From assembly GCA_025928885.1 (NCBI GenBank), contig JAICIM010000007.1, positions 1 through 32,713 of the forward strand: a stretch of DNA of 32,713 nucleotides, given 5' to 3'. Source of the stretch: Ktedonobacteraceae bacterium. Its GTDB lineage: Bacteria; Chloroflexota; Ktedonobacteria; Ktedonobacterales; Ktedonobacteraceae. Within the stretch, counting starts at the first letter, position 1. The number at the start of each line of letters is the position of its first letter. Positions 23,040-31,990 of the stretch are shown one piece after another. The notes beneath the pieces are model-generated. The model saw only the letters and a program-made list of their open reading frames with translations, was not told the DNA's origin and made no database searches. A program made the translations under genes and the position numbers.

Positions 23040-25220
23040 CTACGCTCTGGACGGGATGGCGCTGATGGTGGTTGTCTCCTGAAGCTCGTCCTCATCCGCC
23101 TCTTCAATCAGAGGGTGTGTGATAAACCAGTCCTGGCTATCAAACGGTTCCTCGTCTGGTGCGGGCAGAATGGGAACGTAGGAGCCATCGGGCAGTAAAC
23201 GATGGGCATTGGCCGTATCTTGCGAGATAGGGTCCAGCACACGCTCTTTGAGCGCCTTGCGGAGCGTGGGCGAATTGACCGGGAAGACGACCTCGACGCG
23301 GTTATTGAGGTTGCGTTGCATCAAGTCGGCGCTGCCCAGATAGATCTCTTCCTGACCATTGTTGCCGAAGTAATAGATTCGACTATGCTCTAAGAAGCGC
23401 CCAACAATGCTGCGCACGCGAATATTCTCGCTGATCCCCTCAATGCCCGGACGCAAGCAGCACATGCCACGAATAATCAGATCGATTTGTACCCCCGCCT
23501 GCGATGCCTGGTAGAGCAGACGGATCATCGCTGGATCGGTCAGCGCGTTGGTCTTGAAGATGAGCCGCCCGTTGCCGTATTGTTCATGCAAACGAATCTC
23601 GCGCTCGATCCGCTCAGCTATGCCACGCCGCAATCCCAGCGGCGCGACCAGCAATTTGCGATAGATGTTTTGCCGCGAGTGGCCGGTGAGCGAATTGAAG
23701 AGCGTTGTCACATCCGAGCAGATCTCCGGCTGGCAGGTGAGCAGGCAGAGGTCTTCGTAGATGCGGGCCGTCGTCGCGTTATAGTTGCCAGTGCCGAGAT
23801 GCACGTAGCGATGCAGGCCCCGCTCCTCTTTGCGCACAACCATTGCGACCTTTGCATGCGTTTTCAAGCCCTTGAGTCCGTAGACCACATGTACTCCAGC
23901 TCGCTCTAGCTTCTTGGTCCACTCGATGTTGTTCTCCTCATCGAAACGGGCCTTTAGCTCGACCAGCACGGCCACCTGCTTGTTGTTCTCAACCGCTTCG
24001 AGCAGCGCGTTGACCACTGGAGCGTTAACCCCTACACGGTAGAGCGTTTGCTTGATCGCCAACACGTGTGGATCGTTGGCGGCGGCACGAATGAAATCAA
24101 CGACCGTGCTAAAGCTGTCGTAGGGATGATGCAGCAACAGATCGTGATCTTTGATTGCATCGAAGAGTTCGGAGGTTCTGGGATGGTGCTCACCTTTTTT
24201 GCGCAAGAACGCTGGCACCCGTGGCGTGAACGGCGTATCTTTCAACTCCGGGTGCTCTAGCGAATGCAGCTCCATCACATCGCCCAGCCCCAGCGGGCCA
24301 TCGATGACTGAAAGGTCGCGCGAACCGATCTCCAGACCATCCAGCAACAGGCTGCGGATGCGCGGCGGCATTGAGGGATTGACCGCCAGATCGACCACCG
24401 CACCAAAGCGACGCTCTTTCACTTCTTGCTCGATATATTCGAGCAGATCGGAGGCGTCGTCCTCCTGTAGCTCGATATCGGCATCGCGCAGGACGCGGAA
24501 AGGATACGACTCCCAGACCTCGAAGCCCGGAAAGAGCATGCCCAGGTGGGCCGCGATCAGTTGTTCCAACCAGACAAAGGCGACGACCTGCGGATCTTCT
24601 ACCGCAACAGGGACCGGGACCAGGCGCGGCAACAGTGGTGGAGGTGGCACCTTCACGCGGGCAAACAACTCTTCTCCGTGCGTTGGATCGCTGATCACAA
24701 CGGCTAGATTGAGGCTGCGATTTGAGATATGCGGGAAGGGATGATGGACCGCATCAACCGCCAGTGGAGTGAGAACCGGAAAGACCTCATTCTCAAAGTA
24801 ATCGCGCATGGCTGAGCGCTGCTCATCGTTCAATTGTTCGTAATCGAAGATATGAATGTGTTGCTCGGCCAGCAGGGGCAACAGCTCATTGCGCCAGTAC
24901 TGACGAACTTCCTGTACCAGCGGGGCCAGTCGCTGCCGCACAGCGATTAACTGTTGCTCGGCTGTACGACCATCAGGACTGCGTGGTGCAGTTCTCGATA
25001 CAACCTGATCTTTCAGGCCAGCGAGCCGAATCATAATAAATTCATCAAGATTGGTTTCAAAGATAGAGATGAATTTCACCCGTTCGAGCAGCGGATGGCG
25101 GTTATCTTGCGCCTCCTGAAACACGCGACGATTGAACTCAATCCAGCCTAACTCACGATTGATATACAGATCTGGTCTCTCTAACTCTGTTGAGGATAGT
25201 GGCAATGTTTTCTGATCCAT
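23040..25220 (-). CDS. ppk1: Polyphosphate kinase 1
   Basis: A 726-residue PPK1, which reversibly builds inorganic polyphosphate from ATP. All four domains can be followed. The N-terminal helical domain begins with YINRELGWIEFNRRVFQEAQD, and HPFPHISNRSLNLAVV starts the head domain. The two phospholipase-D-like catalytic domains contain the autophosphorylated His in YVHLGTGNYN and the second His in FLEHSRIYYFGN. The IKQTLYRVG and IRGMCCLRPG motifs are intact. Two start codons are possible; the ATG at 25232 directly abuts GGGA, so 25220 is preferred. The C-terminal 40 residues are acidic and outside the conserved core. Confidence 0.93.
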   Translation of the reverse strand: MDQKTLPLSSTELERPDLYINRELGWIEFNRRVFQEAQDNRHPLLERVKFISIFETNLDEFIMIRLAGLKDQVVSRTAPRSPDGRTAEQQLIAVRQRLAPLVQEVRQYWRNELLPLLAEQHIHIFDYEQLNDEQRSAMRDYFENEVFPVLTPLAVDAVHHPFPHISNRSLNLAVVISDPTHGEELFARVKVPPPPLLPRLVPVPVAVEDPQVVAFVWLEQLIAAHLGMLFPGFEVWESYPFRVLRDADIELQEDDASDLLEYIEQEVKERRFGAVVDLAVNPSMPPRIRSLLLDGLEIGSRDLSVIDGPLGLGDVMELHSLEHPELKDTPFTPRVPAFLRKKGEHHPRTSELFDAIKDHDLLLHHPYDSFSTVVDFIRAAANDPHVLAIKQTLYRVGVNAPVVNALLEAVENNKQVAVLVELKARFDEENNIEWTKKLERAGVHVVYGLKGLKTHAKVAMVVRKEERGLHRYVHLGTGNYNATTARIYEDLCLLTCQPEICSDVTTLFNSLTGHSRQNIYRKLLVAPLGLRRGIAERIEREIRLHEQYGNGRLIFKTNALTDPAMIRLLYQASQAGVQIDLIIRGMCCLRPGIEGISENIRVRSIVGRFLEHSRIYYFGNNGQEEIYLGSADLMQRNLNNRVEVVFPVNSPTLRKALKERVLDPISQDTANAHRLLPDGSYVPILPAPDEEPFDSQDWFITHPLIEEADEDELQETTTISAIPSRA

Positions 25221-25232
25221 ACGGTCTTGCAT

Positions 25233-25609
25233 TCCCTGTTAGTTGTTCTACATTGTGATGTTATTCCGCGTCTGTATGCAGGTGCGGAGATCGGTGTACA
25301 CCCGGCTAATCAAATTACCTGTGTGCATACTTTTTGGAAACGTGATAAAATATGATTTCGCTTCCCTCTCTGGTAAGGAGACCTGAAGCAGAAATATGAT
25401 GAGTAGTTATCGAGAGGCGCTAACAATTTCATTGTATCATGTTCTTGTCTAAGAATGCAAAGAGCCGGGAGGTGCAGAGAGAACAGTGGTAGCCTGGAAT
25501 GGTAAAACTAAAAAATTGTCTTGACAGTACCCCTGTCGCTGATGTATTATCCACAAGTAAGAACCATGTAACCTGGAAATCTTTATCGTTGAAAGAACGC
25601 GTAAAGAAT
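25233..25609. other. Gap between ppk1 and the tRNA genes
   Basis: No coding frame is supported here. A 172-codon minus-strand frame covering the tRNAs is their antisense shadow. The stretch holds the ppk1 upstream region and the tRNA promoter at 25521-25550. Confidence 0.6.
25521..25550 (+). promoter_or_regulatory. Consensus promoter for the tRNA genes
   Basis: TTGACA (25521-25526), an 18-nt spacer and TATTAT (25545-25550), 60 nt upstream of tRNA-Leu. A perfect -35 fits a stable-RNA promoter. Confidence 0.75.
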
Positions 25610-25695
25610 GGGCGGTTGCTGAAATTGGTAGACAGGGCAGACTTAGGATCTGTTGGTGATGAACCGTGAGAGTTCGAGTCTCTCACCGCCCACCA
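25610..25695 (+). tRNA. tRNA-Leu (anticodon UAG)
   Basis: Acceptor arms GGGCGGT/ACCGCCC close the molecule. The anticodon loop CTTAGGA (25642-25648) gives UAG, which reads CUA and related leucine codons. A long variable arm (class II) and the T-loop GTTCGAGTC are present. The 3' CCA is encoded (25693-25695). Length 86 nt including CCA. Confidence 0.93.
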
Positions 25696-25838
25696 CCTGT
25701 TGCATGGAAGGGCCAGGATCAAACGTATTTCCATATTTCGACCGCTGAAGTGGAAACTGATGGTTGAGAAGCAATTGTGATTGAAAGAAAAGAAATAGGG
25801 AGATTTGAGATTCTGTCCTCTTATTAATGCACAATTAA

Positions 25839-25910
25839 GCGGGAGTGGCTCAGTGGTAGAGCACTTCCTTGCCAAGGAAGATGTCGCGGGTTCGAATCCC
25901 GTCTCCCGCT
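25839..25910 (+). tRNA. tRNA-Gly (anticodon GCC)
   Basis: Acceptor arms GCGGGAG/CTCCCGC, a D arm with GCTCAGTGGTAGAGC, anticodon loop TTGCCAA (25869-25875) giving GCC, and T-arm GCGGGTTCGAATCCCGT. The CCA end is not encoded (the genome reads CCG), unlike the neighbouring tRNA-Leu. Probably cotranscribed with it. Confidence 0.93.
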
Positions 25911-26157
25911 CCGAATTGTCTAGGCAGAGGGCCGTGATTTTATGCAAATGAAAGAGCGGCTTCTCTTAATGGGCAAGTGCATATGTACGCGACCCACACG
26001 AGACATAGATCACAACGCTTTGCAGCATGCAAATTTGCTCGTACTACTAGCTCAGTTGTGGGGTGGTCTATGGGTGGTGATTGCCTCTTTGTACTTCCCA
26101 CTGTCTTTTTTGCACACGGATCTTGTCTATAGATCTCAACGAACAATAGGGGTATGC

Positions 26158-26189
26158 TTGACAGCCCCTTTTAGTATACATAGTATACT
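26158..26189 (+). promoter_or_regulatory. tig promoter with repeated AGTATAC box
   Basis: TTGACA (26158-26163), a 17-nt spacer and TAGTAT (26181-26186). The -10 lies in the direct repeat TAGTATACA/TAGTATACT (26172-26180 and 26181-26189), whose second unit contains the palindrome AGTATACT. This looks like an operator. Confidence 0.55.
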
Positions 26190-26205
26190 CACGTCTGTAC
26201 CACTA

Positions 26206-26232
26206 GTAGCGACAAACCCTTGCGGTTGTCGT
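26206..26232 (+). repeat. Family-1 REP (copy F) in the tig leader
   Basis: A GTAG foot (26206-26209) is followed by GCGACAA (26209-26215) pairing with TTGTCGT (26226-26232), with apex CCCTTGCGG. It lies about 45 nt before the tig start. Confidence 0.65.
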
Positions 26233-26277
26233 GCGATTATTAAAGAGAATTGCAGAGCATAACCTGCTGGAGGAATT

Positions 26278-27720
26278 GTGAAGGTCTCTGTTGAAAAGCT
26301 GCCGACGAGTGAGGCCGTCCTGGATGTAGAGGTGACATGGGACGAGATGCAAAAAGCCTCAGATAAGGCATACCAGAAATTAGTTAAACAGATTGATGTC
26401 CAGGGTTTTCGTCGCGGCAAAGCGCCACGTACTTTGGTGGAGCGCAAGCTGGGCGGGAAAGAATACATTTACCAGGAAGGTCTCGATGACCTGATTTCGG
26501 AGACTTATCGCAGCACTCTGAGAGAACACGATCTCACGCCGATCTCCCAACCAAAGCTTGATGCCCCCGAGTTTGAAATGGGGCAGCCGTATCACTTCAG
26601 CCTCACGGTCCCCGTCCTGACGCCCGCCGTGCCTGGCGATTATAAGTCTCTCCATTTGGAGCGCGAAGACGCCAGCGTAACCTCCGAAGAGGTGGACAAA
26701 GAGATCGAGTCCCTGCGCGAGCGCGTGAGCGATTGGAAGATCGTTGAGCGCCCCGCTGACTATGGCGACCGCGTAACGGTTGACCTCAAGCTGACCTCGG
26801 GAGATCAGAAAATCTCTGACCTCAAGGATAACCCGTTTGAACTGACCAAAGAGCGCACCGGCCTGTTTACAGGCATGGACGAGCAGGTGGTTGGCATGCA
26901 GGCGGGCGAGAGCAAATCGTTCTCCGTCACCATTCCCGCCGACTACAGCAACGAGAAGCTGGCGGGGCAGGATGCCAATTACGAAATCACCCTGCATAAG
27001 GTCGAGGTGAAAGAACTGCCAGAGCTGGACGACGCCTTCGCCGAAAAGGTCAGCGATGGTCAGTACCAGACGATGGAAGATCTCAGCAAGGCCATCAGCG
27101 ATAACATCCTTGAGAGCAAGAAACGGCGCAATCGTGATGAGTTGCGTGATAAAATTGTAGATGCCCTGATCGAGCAGAGCACGTTTTCGATCCATCCGCT
27201 CTTGATTGATGAGCAGGCCGAAGATATGCTGCATCAATTTGGGCATATGCTGGAGCAACAGCATATCTCGGTCGATCAGTATCTCACCATGATGCGCAAA
27301 TCACGCGAGGAATATCTGCAAGAGATCCGGCCCGATGCTGAGAAGAGTGTGAAGCGCCAGCTGATACTGGATGAAATTGCCAAACAAGAAGATCTTAACG
27401 TGACGGCGGAAGAGATCGAAGGACTGTTTGCCCTGTATTCTCAGGCGGGCCAGGAGTTGCCCCAAACTGAGGAGCAGATCCGCGCACTGGCAAGCAGTTA
27501 TCGACGCGAGAAGACGTTGCAACGCTTAACCGAGATTATCGCCGGTCCCGATCCCGATAGTGAAGAGGTGGAAGTGTCTGAGCAGGCTGATGAAGAGGCA
27601 ACCCTGAAGAATGCTGAGGAAGCTGCTCTGGCAGCAGACGAAGCTACTGCGGTTGAGACGCAAGCTGAGGCCGAGGCGTCTGCAACAGCAGGCGAATCTA
27701 AGGCAGAGACCGTAGAGTAG
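26278..27720 (+). CDS. tig: Trigger factor chaperone
   Basis: A 480-residue ribosome-associated chaperone and prolyl isomerase. The N-terminal ribosome-binding domain has the signature [18 protein letters not shown] (GFRxGKxP). The PPIase domain follows (about 150-245, DRVTVDLKL and [27 protein letters not shown]), then the long helical C-terminal arms. The last 50 residues are an Ala/Glu-rich acidic tail beyond the usual about 430 residues. The start is GTG with GGAGG 5 nt upstream. It is first in a tig-clpX-lon series, the common quality-control arrangement but without clpP between. Confidence 0.93.
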   Translation: MKVSVEKLPTSEAVLDVEVTWDEMQKASDKAYQKLVKQIDVQGFRRGKAPRTLVERKLGGKEYIYQEGLDDLISETYRSTLREHDLTPISQPKLDAPEFEMGQPYHFSLTVPVLTPAVPGDYKSLHLEREDASVTSEEVDKEIESLRERVSDWKIVERPADYGDRVTVDLKLTSGDQKISDLKDNPFELTKERTGLFTGMDEQVVGMQAGESKSFSVTIPADYSNEKLAGQDANYEITLHKVEVKELPELDDAFAEKVSDGQYQTMEDLSKAISDNILESKKRRNRDELRDKIVDALIEQSTFSIHPLLIDEQAEDMLHQFGHMLEQQHISVDQYLTMMRKSREEYLQEIRPDAEKSVKRQLILDEIAKQEDLNVTAEEIEGLFALYSQAGQELPQTEEQIRALASSYRREKTLQRLTEIIAGPDPDSEEVEVSEQADEEATLKNAEEAALAADEATAVETQAEAEASATAGESKAETVE

Positions 27721-27769
27721 GAATGCAATCATCAGGTGCAATGTTGCACTTGCACGAAAGGTGACAGAC

Positions 27770-29059
27770 GTGGCAAACTCAAAAAATATGCGTACGACAT
27801 ACCGCTGCTCGTTCTGCGGCAAGAGTCAGGATCAGGTCCAGCGTTTAATCGCCGGGCCTGGCGGGGTCTATATCTGCGATGAGTGCATCGATCTCTGTCG
27901 AGAAATCATCGAGGAAGAGCAAGCCACCGTTGCCAAGCCTCGCTTGCAAACAGGCAAGATACCGACACCCAAGAAGATTTACGAACAGCTCAGTAACTAC
28001 GTCATCGGCCAGGAACGCGCCAAAAAAACGCTTTCTGTAGCGGTTTATAACCACTACAAGCGCATCGGCGTCGGTATGCAGATCGATGATGTAGAGTTGG
28101 GCAAGAGTAATATTCTGATGATCGGCCCGACCGGTTGTGGCAAAACGCTCCTGGCCCAGACGCTGGCGAAGATCCTGGATGTTCCCTTTTGCATTGCTGA
28201 TGCAACTGCTCTCACCGAAGCTGGCTATGTCGGCGAGGATGTCGAGAACATTCTCCTACGTCTGATCCAGACCGCCGATTTCGATGTCGCTCGCGCCGAA
28301 CGCGGCATCGTCTATATCGATGAGATTGATAAGATTGCGCGTAAATCTGACAATCCTTCGATCACCCGTGATGTCTCGGGCGAAGGTGTGCAGCAGGCAC
28401 TCCTCAAGATTATCGAGGGGACCGTCGCCAATGTGCCGCCACAGGGAGGCCGCAAGCATCCCCATCAGGACTTCATCCAGATCAACACCGCCAATATCCT
28501 GTTCATTTGCGGTGGGGCCTTCGAGGGCCTGGATAAGACCGTGGAGCAGCGCCTCGGCAGCAGTAAGAGCATTGGCTTCCGTGCGCGTGGACAGGAGACG
28601 AAAGAGGCAGAGGCGAAAGAGGCAGAGGCGATTCTGGCCCATCTGATCCCCGACGACCTCTTGAAATACGGTCTGATCCCTGAATTCGTCGGTCGCTTGC
28701 CGGTGACGGTCTCGCTGGATAGCCTGGATAAAGAGGCGCTGATCCGCATTCTTACCGAGCCGAAAAACGCGATCGTCAAGCAGTATCAGAAGTTCTTACA
28801 GCTCGATCACGTTGATCTGGTCTTTACCAATGAGGCGCTCGATGCCGCAGCGGAAAGCGCACTCAAGCAACGGACTGGAGCGCGAGGCTTGCGTAGTATT
28901 ATTGAAGATGTCCTGCTGGATGTCATGTACGAAATACCCTCGCGTGCTGATGTGAAGAAGGTGATTGTAAACGGGGATGTCATAACGTCGCGTCATAAAC
29001 CCTTATTGGTGACGCGTAGTGATAGAACCGCAGCATATTCTGAAGATGAGTCTGCCTAG
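27770..29059 (+). CDS. clpX: Clp protease ATPase subunit ClpX
   Basis: A 429-residue AAA+ unfoldase that feeds substrates to ClpP. The N-terminal zinc-binding domain has Cys13, Cys16, Cys36 and Cys39 (RCSFCGKS and [10 protein letters not shown]). Walker A is GPTGCGKT (about 119-126), Walker [12 protein letters not shown], sensor PEFVGRLPV, and [10 protein letters not shown] completes sensor 2. The start GTG at 27770 has AAAGG 8 nt upstream, which fits better than GTG 27761. A 15-bp tandem duplication (28600-28629) encodes [10 protein letters not shown], an insert between the central loop and [13 protein letters not shown]. It sits 49 nt after tig. Confidence 0.95.
   Translation: MANSKNMRTTYRCSFCGKSQDQVQRLIAGPGGVYICDECIDLCREIIEEEQATVAKPRLQTGKIPTPKKIYEQLSNYVIGQERAKKTLSVAVYNHYKRIGVGMQIDDVELGKSNILMIGPTGCGKTLLAQTLAKILDVPFCIADATALTEAGYVGEDVENILLRLIQTADFDVARAERGIVYIDEIDKIARKSDNPSITRDVSGEGVQQALLKIIEGTVANVPPQGGRKHPHQDFIQINTANILFICGGAFEGLDKTVEQRLGSSKSIGFRARGQETKEAEAKEAEAILAHLIPDDLLKYGLIPEFVGRLPVTVSLDSLDKEALIRILTEPKNAIVKQYQKFLQLDHVDLVFTNEALDAAAESALKQRTGARGLRSIIEDVLLDVMYEIPSRADVKKVIVNGDVITSRHKPLLVTRSDRTAAYSEDESA
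28600..28629 (+). repeat. 15-bp tandem duplication within clpX
   Basis: The unit GAAAGAGGCAGAGGC is repeated exactly twice, in frame, adding five residues (KEAEA) to a surface-exposed variable region. Confidence 0.8.
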
Positions 29060-29138
29060 CCAGCGCAGGCTCATCCTTTTCTTGAATCGTTGAGTTGTCC
29101 CTACTGAAAAACCATACTGGAGAGACAGGCGGAGACCA

Positions 29139-31724
29139 ATGAATGAACAAGAACGCCCGGAAATTGTACAGGATAATCATGATGCCTATCCATTGGTGGC
29201 GTTAAAAAATCTCGTTGCGTTTCCCCACAATCGTCTGGCATTGCCCATCGCGCGGGAAAAATCCGTTCGCGCGATCGAAGAAGCAATGATGCGCCCTGAT
29301 CGGCTGCTGATCGCTGCAACTCAGCGTAGCGCCGAAATTGATGATCCTCAGCCCCAGGATATCTATGACATAGGTACCCTTGTCGAAGTCTCCACAATGC
29401 ATCGGCAACAGGATGGCAGCCTGCAAGTCCTCGTGCGCGGCATCAATCGCGTTCACGTTGATGAGTACCAGGAAGCTGAGCCATTTCTCCGCGTGCTGGT
29501 GAGCAGCACCACGGAAACTCAGGTCAAAGGTCCACAGGCCGACGCCCTTGTGCGCCATGCAACCAGTTTGTTTGAACGTTATGCGCAGTTGAGCCGCCGC
29601 TTCTCGGTGGAGGATATCAATTCCATTGTCGCGCTCAAAACAGCCCCCCGCCTCTCAGATACGCTGGCCGCACATATCGTCACCGATATGCTGCAACAGC
29701 AAGATCTGCTGGAGACGTTTGATCCGCTGGAGCGCCTGGAAAAGATTTGTGTCATTATCGGTAACGAGATCGAGATCCTCGAACTCGAAACGACCATTCG
29801 CAGTCGGGTACGTTCTCAGGTTGATCGCACACAGAAAGAGTTCTACCTGCGCGAACAATTGCGTGCAATTCAAGAAGAGCTAGGCATGGAAACTTCCTCA
29901 GAGGCCGACGAGCTACGCTTGAAGCTAAAGGAGAAGTCTTTGCCCGCTGAGGTTGGCATCAGGGTTCATAAAGAGATTGATCGTCTGGAACGCACGCCCT
30001 CTCAATCGGCGGAAGTGGCCGTTATTCGTTCGTATATAGACTGGCTGCTCGCTCTTCCCTGGACGGAGCACAGCGATGAGATCTTCGATATCGAACATAC
30101 ACGACGAGTGCTGGAGGAAGATCACTACGGCCTCGAACCGGTAAAAGAGCGCATTATCGATTTTCTGGCGGTCCGACAGTTGCGTCAGCAGTTTGTCAAT
30201 CGCGGTGGTCAGGTGAAAGGGGAAGGACAGGGCCAGATCCTCTGTTTTATTGGCCCTCCCGGCGTTGGCAAAACGTCGCTGGCCTATTCGATAGCCAGGG
30301 CGCTGGGCCGTAAATTTGCCCGCATTTCGCTTGGTGGCGTCCATGATGAGGCGGAAATTCGCGGTCATCGTCGCACTTATGTGGGAGCTTTGCCCGGTCG
30401 CATTATTCAGAGCATGAAGACGGTGGGAGTACGCAATCCCGTGTTCCTGCTCGATGAGATCGATAAGCTCTCCTCTGAATATCGCGGCGATCCAGCTTCT
30501 GCCCTGCTGGAAGTGCTTGATCCTGAGCAGAACTCGACCTTTGTCGATCACTACCTGGATCTGCCCTTCGATCTGTCCGAGGTGTTTTTCATCTGCACTG
30601 GCAACGTGAAATACCAGATCCCGCGCCCTCTGGCGGATCGTATGGATATCATTGAGTTGCCTGGATATATGCTGGATGAAAAGATCAACATCGGAATCCG
30701 GCATCTGTTGCCGAAAGTGCTGAGCGAGCATGGGTTAACGCCCGATCAATTGAGGGTCCCGCAAACGGTGATGCAGCATATCGTCACTGACTACACGCGG
30801 GAGGCCGGTGTGCGCAATCTGGAACGACAACTGGCGCATATCTGCCGCAAAGTGGCGCGGCGCGTGCTGGAAAAGCCCAATACGCATGTGCGGCTTTCGA
30901 GCAATACCTTAAAACAATACCTGGGTATACCGCGCTATACCGCAACCCCACCGCAGCAGAGGACGCTGATAGGCTCTGCGATGGGACTGGCTGTGACCGA
31001 AAATGGTGGCATTCTGCTGCCCGTCGAAGTAGTGACGATGGTTGGCAAGGGCGATTTGCAGGTGACCGGGCAACTGGGCGATGTCATGCGTGAATCGGCT
31101 CTCGCAGCTCTTTCTTATATTCGTACGCGAGCCATCGAGCTAAATATTGACCCGAACTTTCAGGATATGACGGACCTCCATATTCACCTCCCCGAAGGTG
31201 CGATTCCGAAAGATGGCCCGTCAGCAGGAATTACTATCGCAACGGCCCTGATATCCGCACTTACGCGCCGTCCAGTGCGTGGCGATGTGGCAATGACGGG
31301 TGAGGTGACGTTGCTGGGGAGCGTGCTGGCAATCGGTGGACTGAAGGAAAAAGTCCTGGCTGCACAGCAAGCAAACATTACGACTATCATCATCCCGGCG
31401 GAAAATAAAAAGGATCTCACTGAGGTTCCGGCAAAAATTCGGCAACGTATCAACTTTGTGATTGTGGACACGATGGATCAGGTAGTTGAGGCGGCGCTTT
31501 TGCCACCTGAACCACATGATGAGGAGCCGAATGAGCCTCTCCCGCTGCGTCTGGAAGAGCGCGTCCCGCTGATGCACGATAACAATTTACGGCGTTCGGG
31601 AATGGCTCAGGATCAGCAGGGAGAGGGCGATGAGGAAGGGAAACGCTCTGAGCAATCGGATCAACGCGATGAATCGCTCCCGCCACACTCGCGAATTCGT
31701 GCGAGACAGGAAGAAGTTGATTAG
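29139..31724 (+). CDS. lon: ATP-dependent protease Lon
   Basis: An 861-residue Lon protease. It has the N-terminal substrate-binding domain (PLVALKNLVAFPHNRLALPIARE), the AAA+ module with Walker A GPPGVGKTSLA (about 371) and Walker B VFLLDEIDKL, and the protease domain with catalytic Ser695 in PKDGPSAGITIATAL and Lys736 in GGLKEKVLAAQ. The last 80 residues are acidic/polar and disordered, beyond the usual end of about 780. The ATG follows GGCGGAG. The gap of 79 nt after clpX has no visible terminator, so read-through from tig-clpX is likely. Confidence 0.95.
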   Translation: MNEQERPEIVQDNHDAYPLVALKNLVAFPHNRLALPIAREKSVRAIEEAMMRPDRLLIAATQRSAEIDDPQPQDIYDIGTLVEVSTMHRQQDGSLQVLVRGINRVHVDEYQEAEPFLRVLVSSTTETQVKGPQADALVRHATSLFERYAQLSRRFSVEDINSIVALKTAPRLSDTLAAHIVTDMLQQQDLLETFDPLERLEKICVIIGNEIEILELETTIRSRVRSQVDRTQKEFYLREQLRAIQEELGMETSSEADELRLKLKEKSLPAEVGIRVHKEIDRLERTPSQSAEVAVIRSYIDWLLALPWTEHSDEIFDIEHTRRVLEEDHYGLEPVKERIIDFLAVRQLRQQFVNRGGQVKGEGQGQILCFIGPPGVGKTSLAYSIARALGRKFARISLGGVHDEAEIRGHRRTYVGALPGRIIQSMKTVGVRNPVFLLDEIDKLSSEYRGDPASALLEVLDPEQNSTFVDHYLDLPFDLSEVFFICTGNVKYQIPRPLADRMDIIELPGYMLDEKINIGIRHLLPKVLSEHGLTPDQLRVPQTVMQHIVTDYTREAGVRNLERQLAHICRKVARRVLEKPNTHVRLSSNTLKQYLGIPRYTATPPQQRTLIGSAMGLAVTENGGILLPVEVVTMVGKGDLQVTGQLGDVMRESALAALSYIRTRAIELNIDPNFQDMTDLHIHLPEGAIPKDGPSAGITIATALISALTRRPVRGDVAMTGEVTLLGSVLAIGGLKEKVLAAQQANITTIIIPAENKKDLTEVPAKIRQRINFVIVDTMDQVVEAALLPPEPHDEEPNEPLPLRLEERVPLMHDNNLRRSGMAQDQQGEGDEEGKRSEQSDQRDESLPPHSRIRARQEEVD

Positions 31725-31769
31725 ATAATTTGCAGCCTGCTTCGTTATAGATAAGTAGAGTAGGGATGA

Positions 31770-31791
31770 CGGGACGCTTCGCGGCGTCCCG
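31770..31791 (+). repeat. Hairpin after lon
   Basis: CGGGACGC (31770-31777) pairs with GCGTCCCG (31784-31791) around TTCGCG. There is no U-tract. Its apex (CTTCGCGG) slightly resembles the family-1 REP apex but lacks the GTAG foot. A weaker inverted repeat, GTCCCT/AGGGAC, follows at 31800-31821. Confidence 0.5.
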
Positions 31792-31842
31792 CAACGATAG
31801 TCCCTGATCTTGTAAAGGGACAGATGGCACAAAAGTGTGGGC

Positions 31843-31880
31843 TATCGACGTTTTTCAGTAGTGAAATATCGACATTTTTC
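31843..31880 (+). promoter_or_regulatory. Direct repeats upstream of the DUF4870 gene
   Basis: TATCGACGTTTTTC (31843-31856) and TATCGACATTTTTC (31867-31880) are 24 nt apart, start to start, and differ at one base. They lie about 110 nt before the next start codon, a position suited to an activator or regulator site. Confidence 0.4.
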
Positions 31881-31990
31881 TAATGGCGAGCAGCAACATT
31901 GTTTGTATTGGACGATATTCACTGGTGGGAAAGCTGCACTATCTCTCATACGATGACCTCATAAAGATTTTACAAGAGAAGGATGGAATC

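Larger units (their letters stand above)
25911..26277 (+). other. Upstream region of tig, no gene supported
   Basis: A 106-codon frame at 25942-26262 has no ribosome binding site and runs through the tig promoter and REP copy F, so it is not called. The palindrome GCAAATTTGC is present near 26029. Confidence 0.5.

Noticed and set aside
25429-25947. 172-codon minus-strand frame with GFEPATSSLARKCSTTEP-like text
   Set aside because: It is the antisense of the two tRNA genes; this peptide text is a well-known artefact of tRNA regions.
25942-26262. 106-codon plus-strand frame before tig
   Set aside because: No ribosome binding site, no family resemblance, and it runs through the tig promoter and a REP hairpin.
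25233-26277. Genomic island or phage integration at the tRNA genes
   Set aside because: No integrase, no duplicated tRNA 3' end and no foreign gene content nearby.
26380-27264. 294-codon minus-strand frame
   Set aside because: Antisense shadow of tig.
29925-30731. 268-codon minus-strand frame
   Set aside because: Antisense shadow of lon, covering its ATPase motifs.
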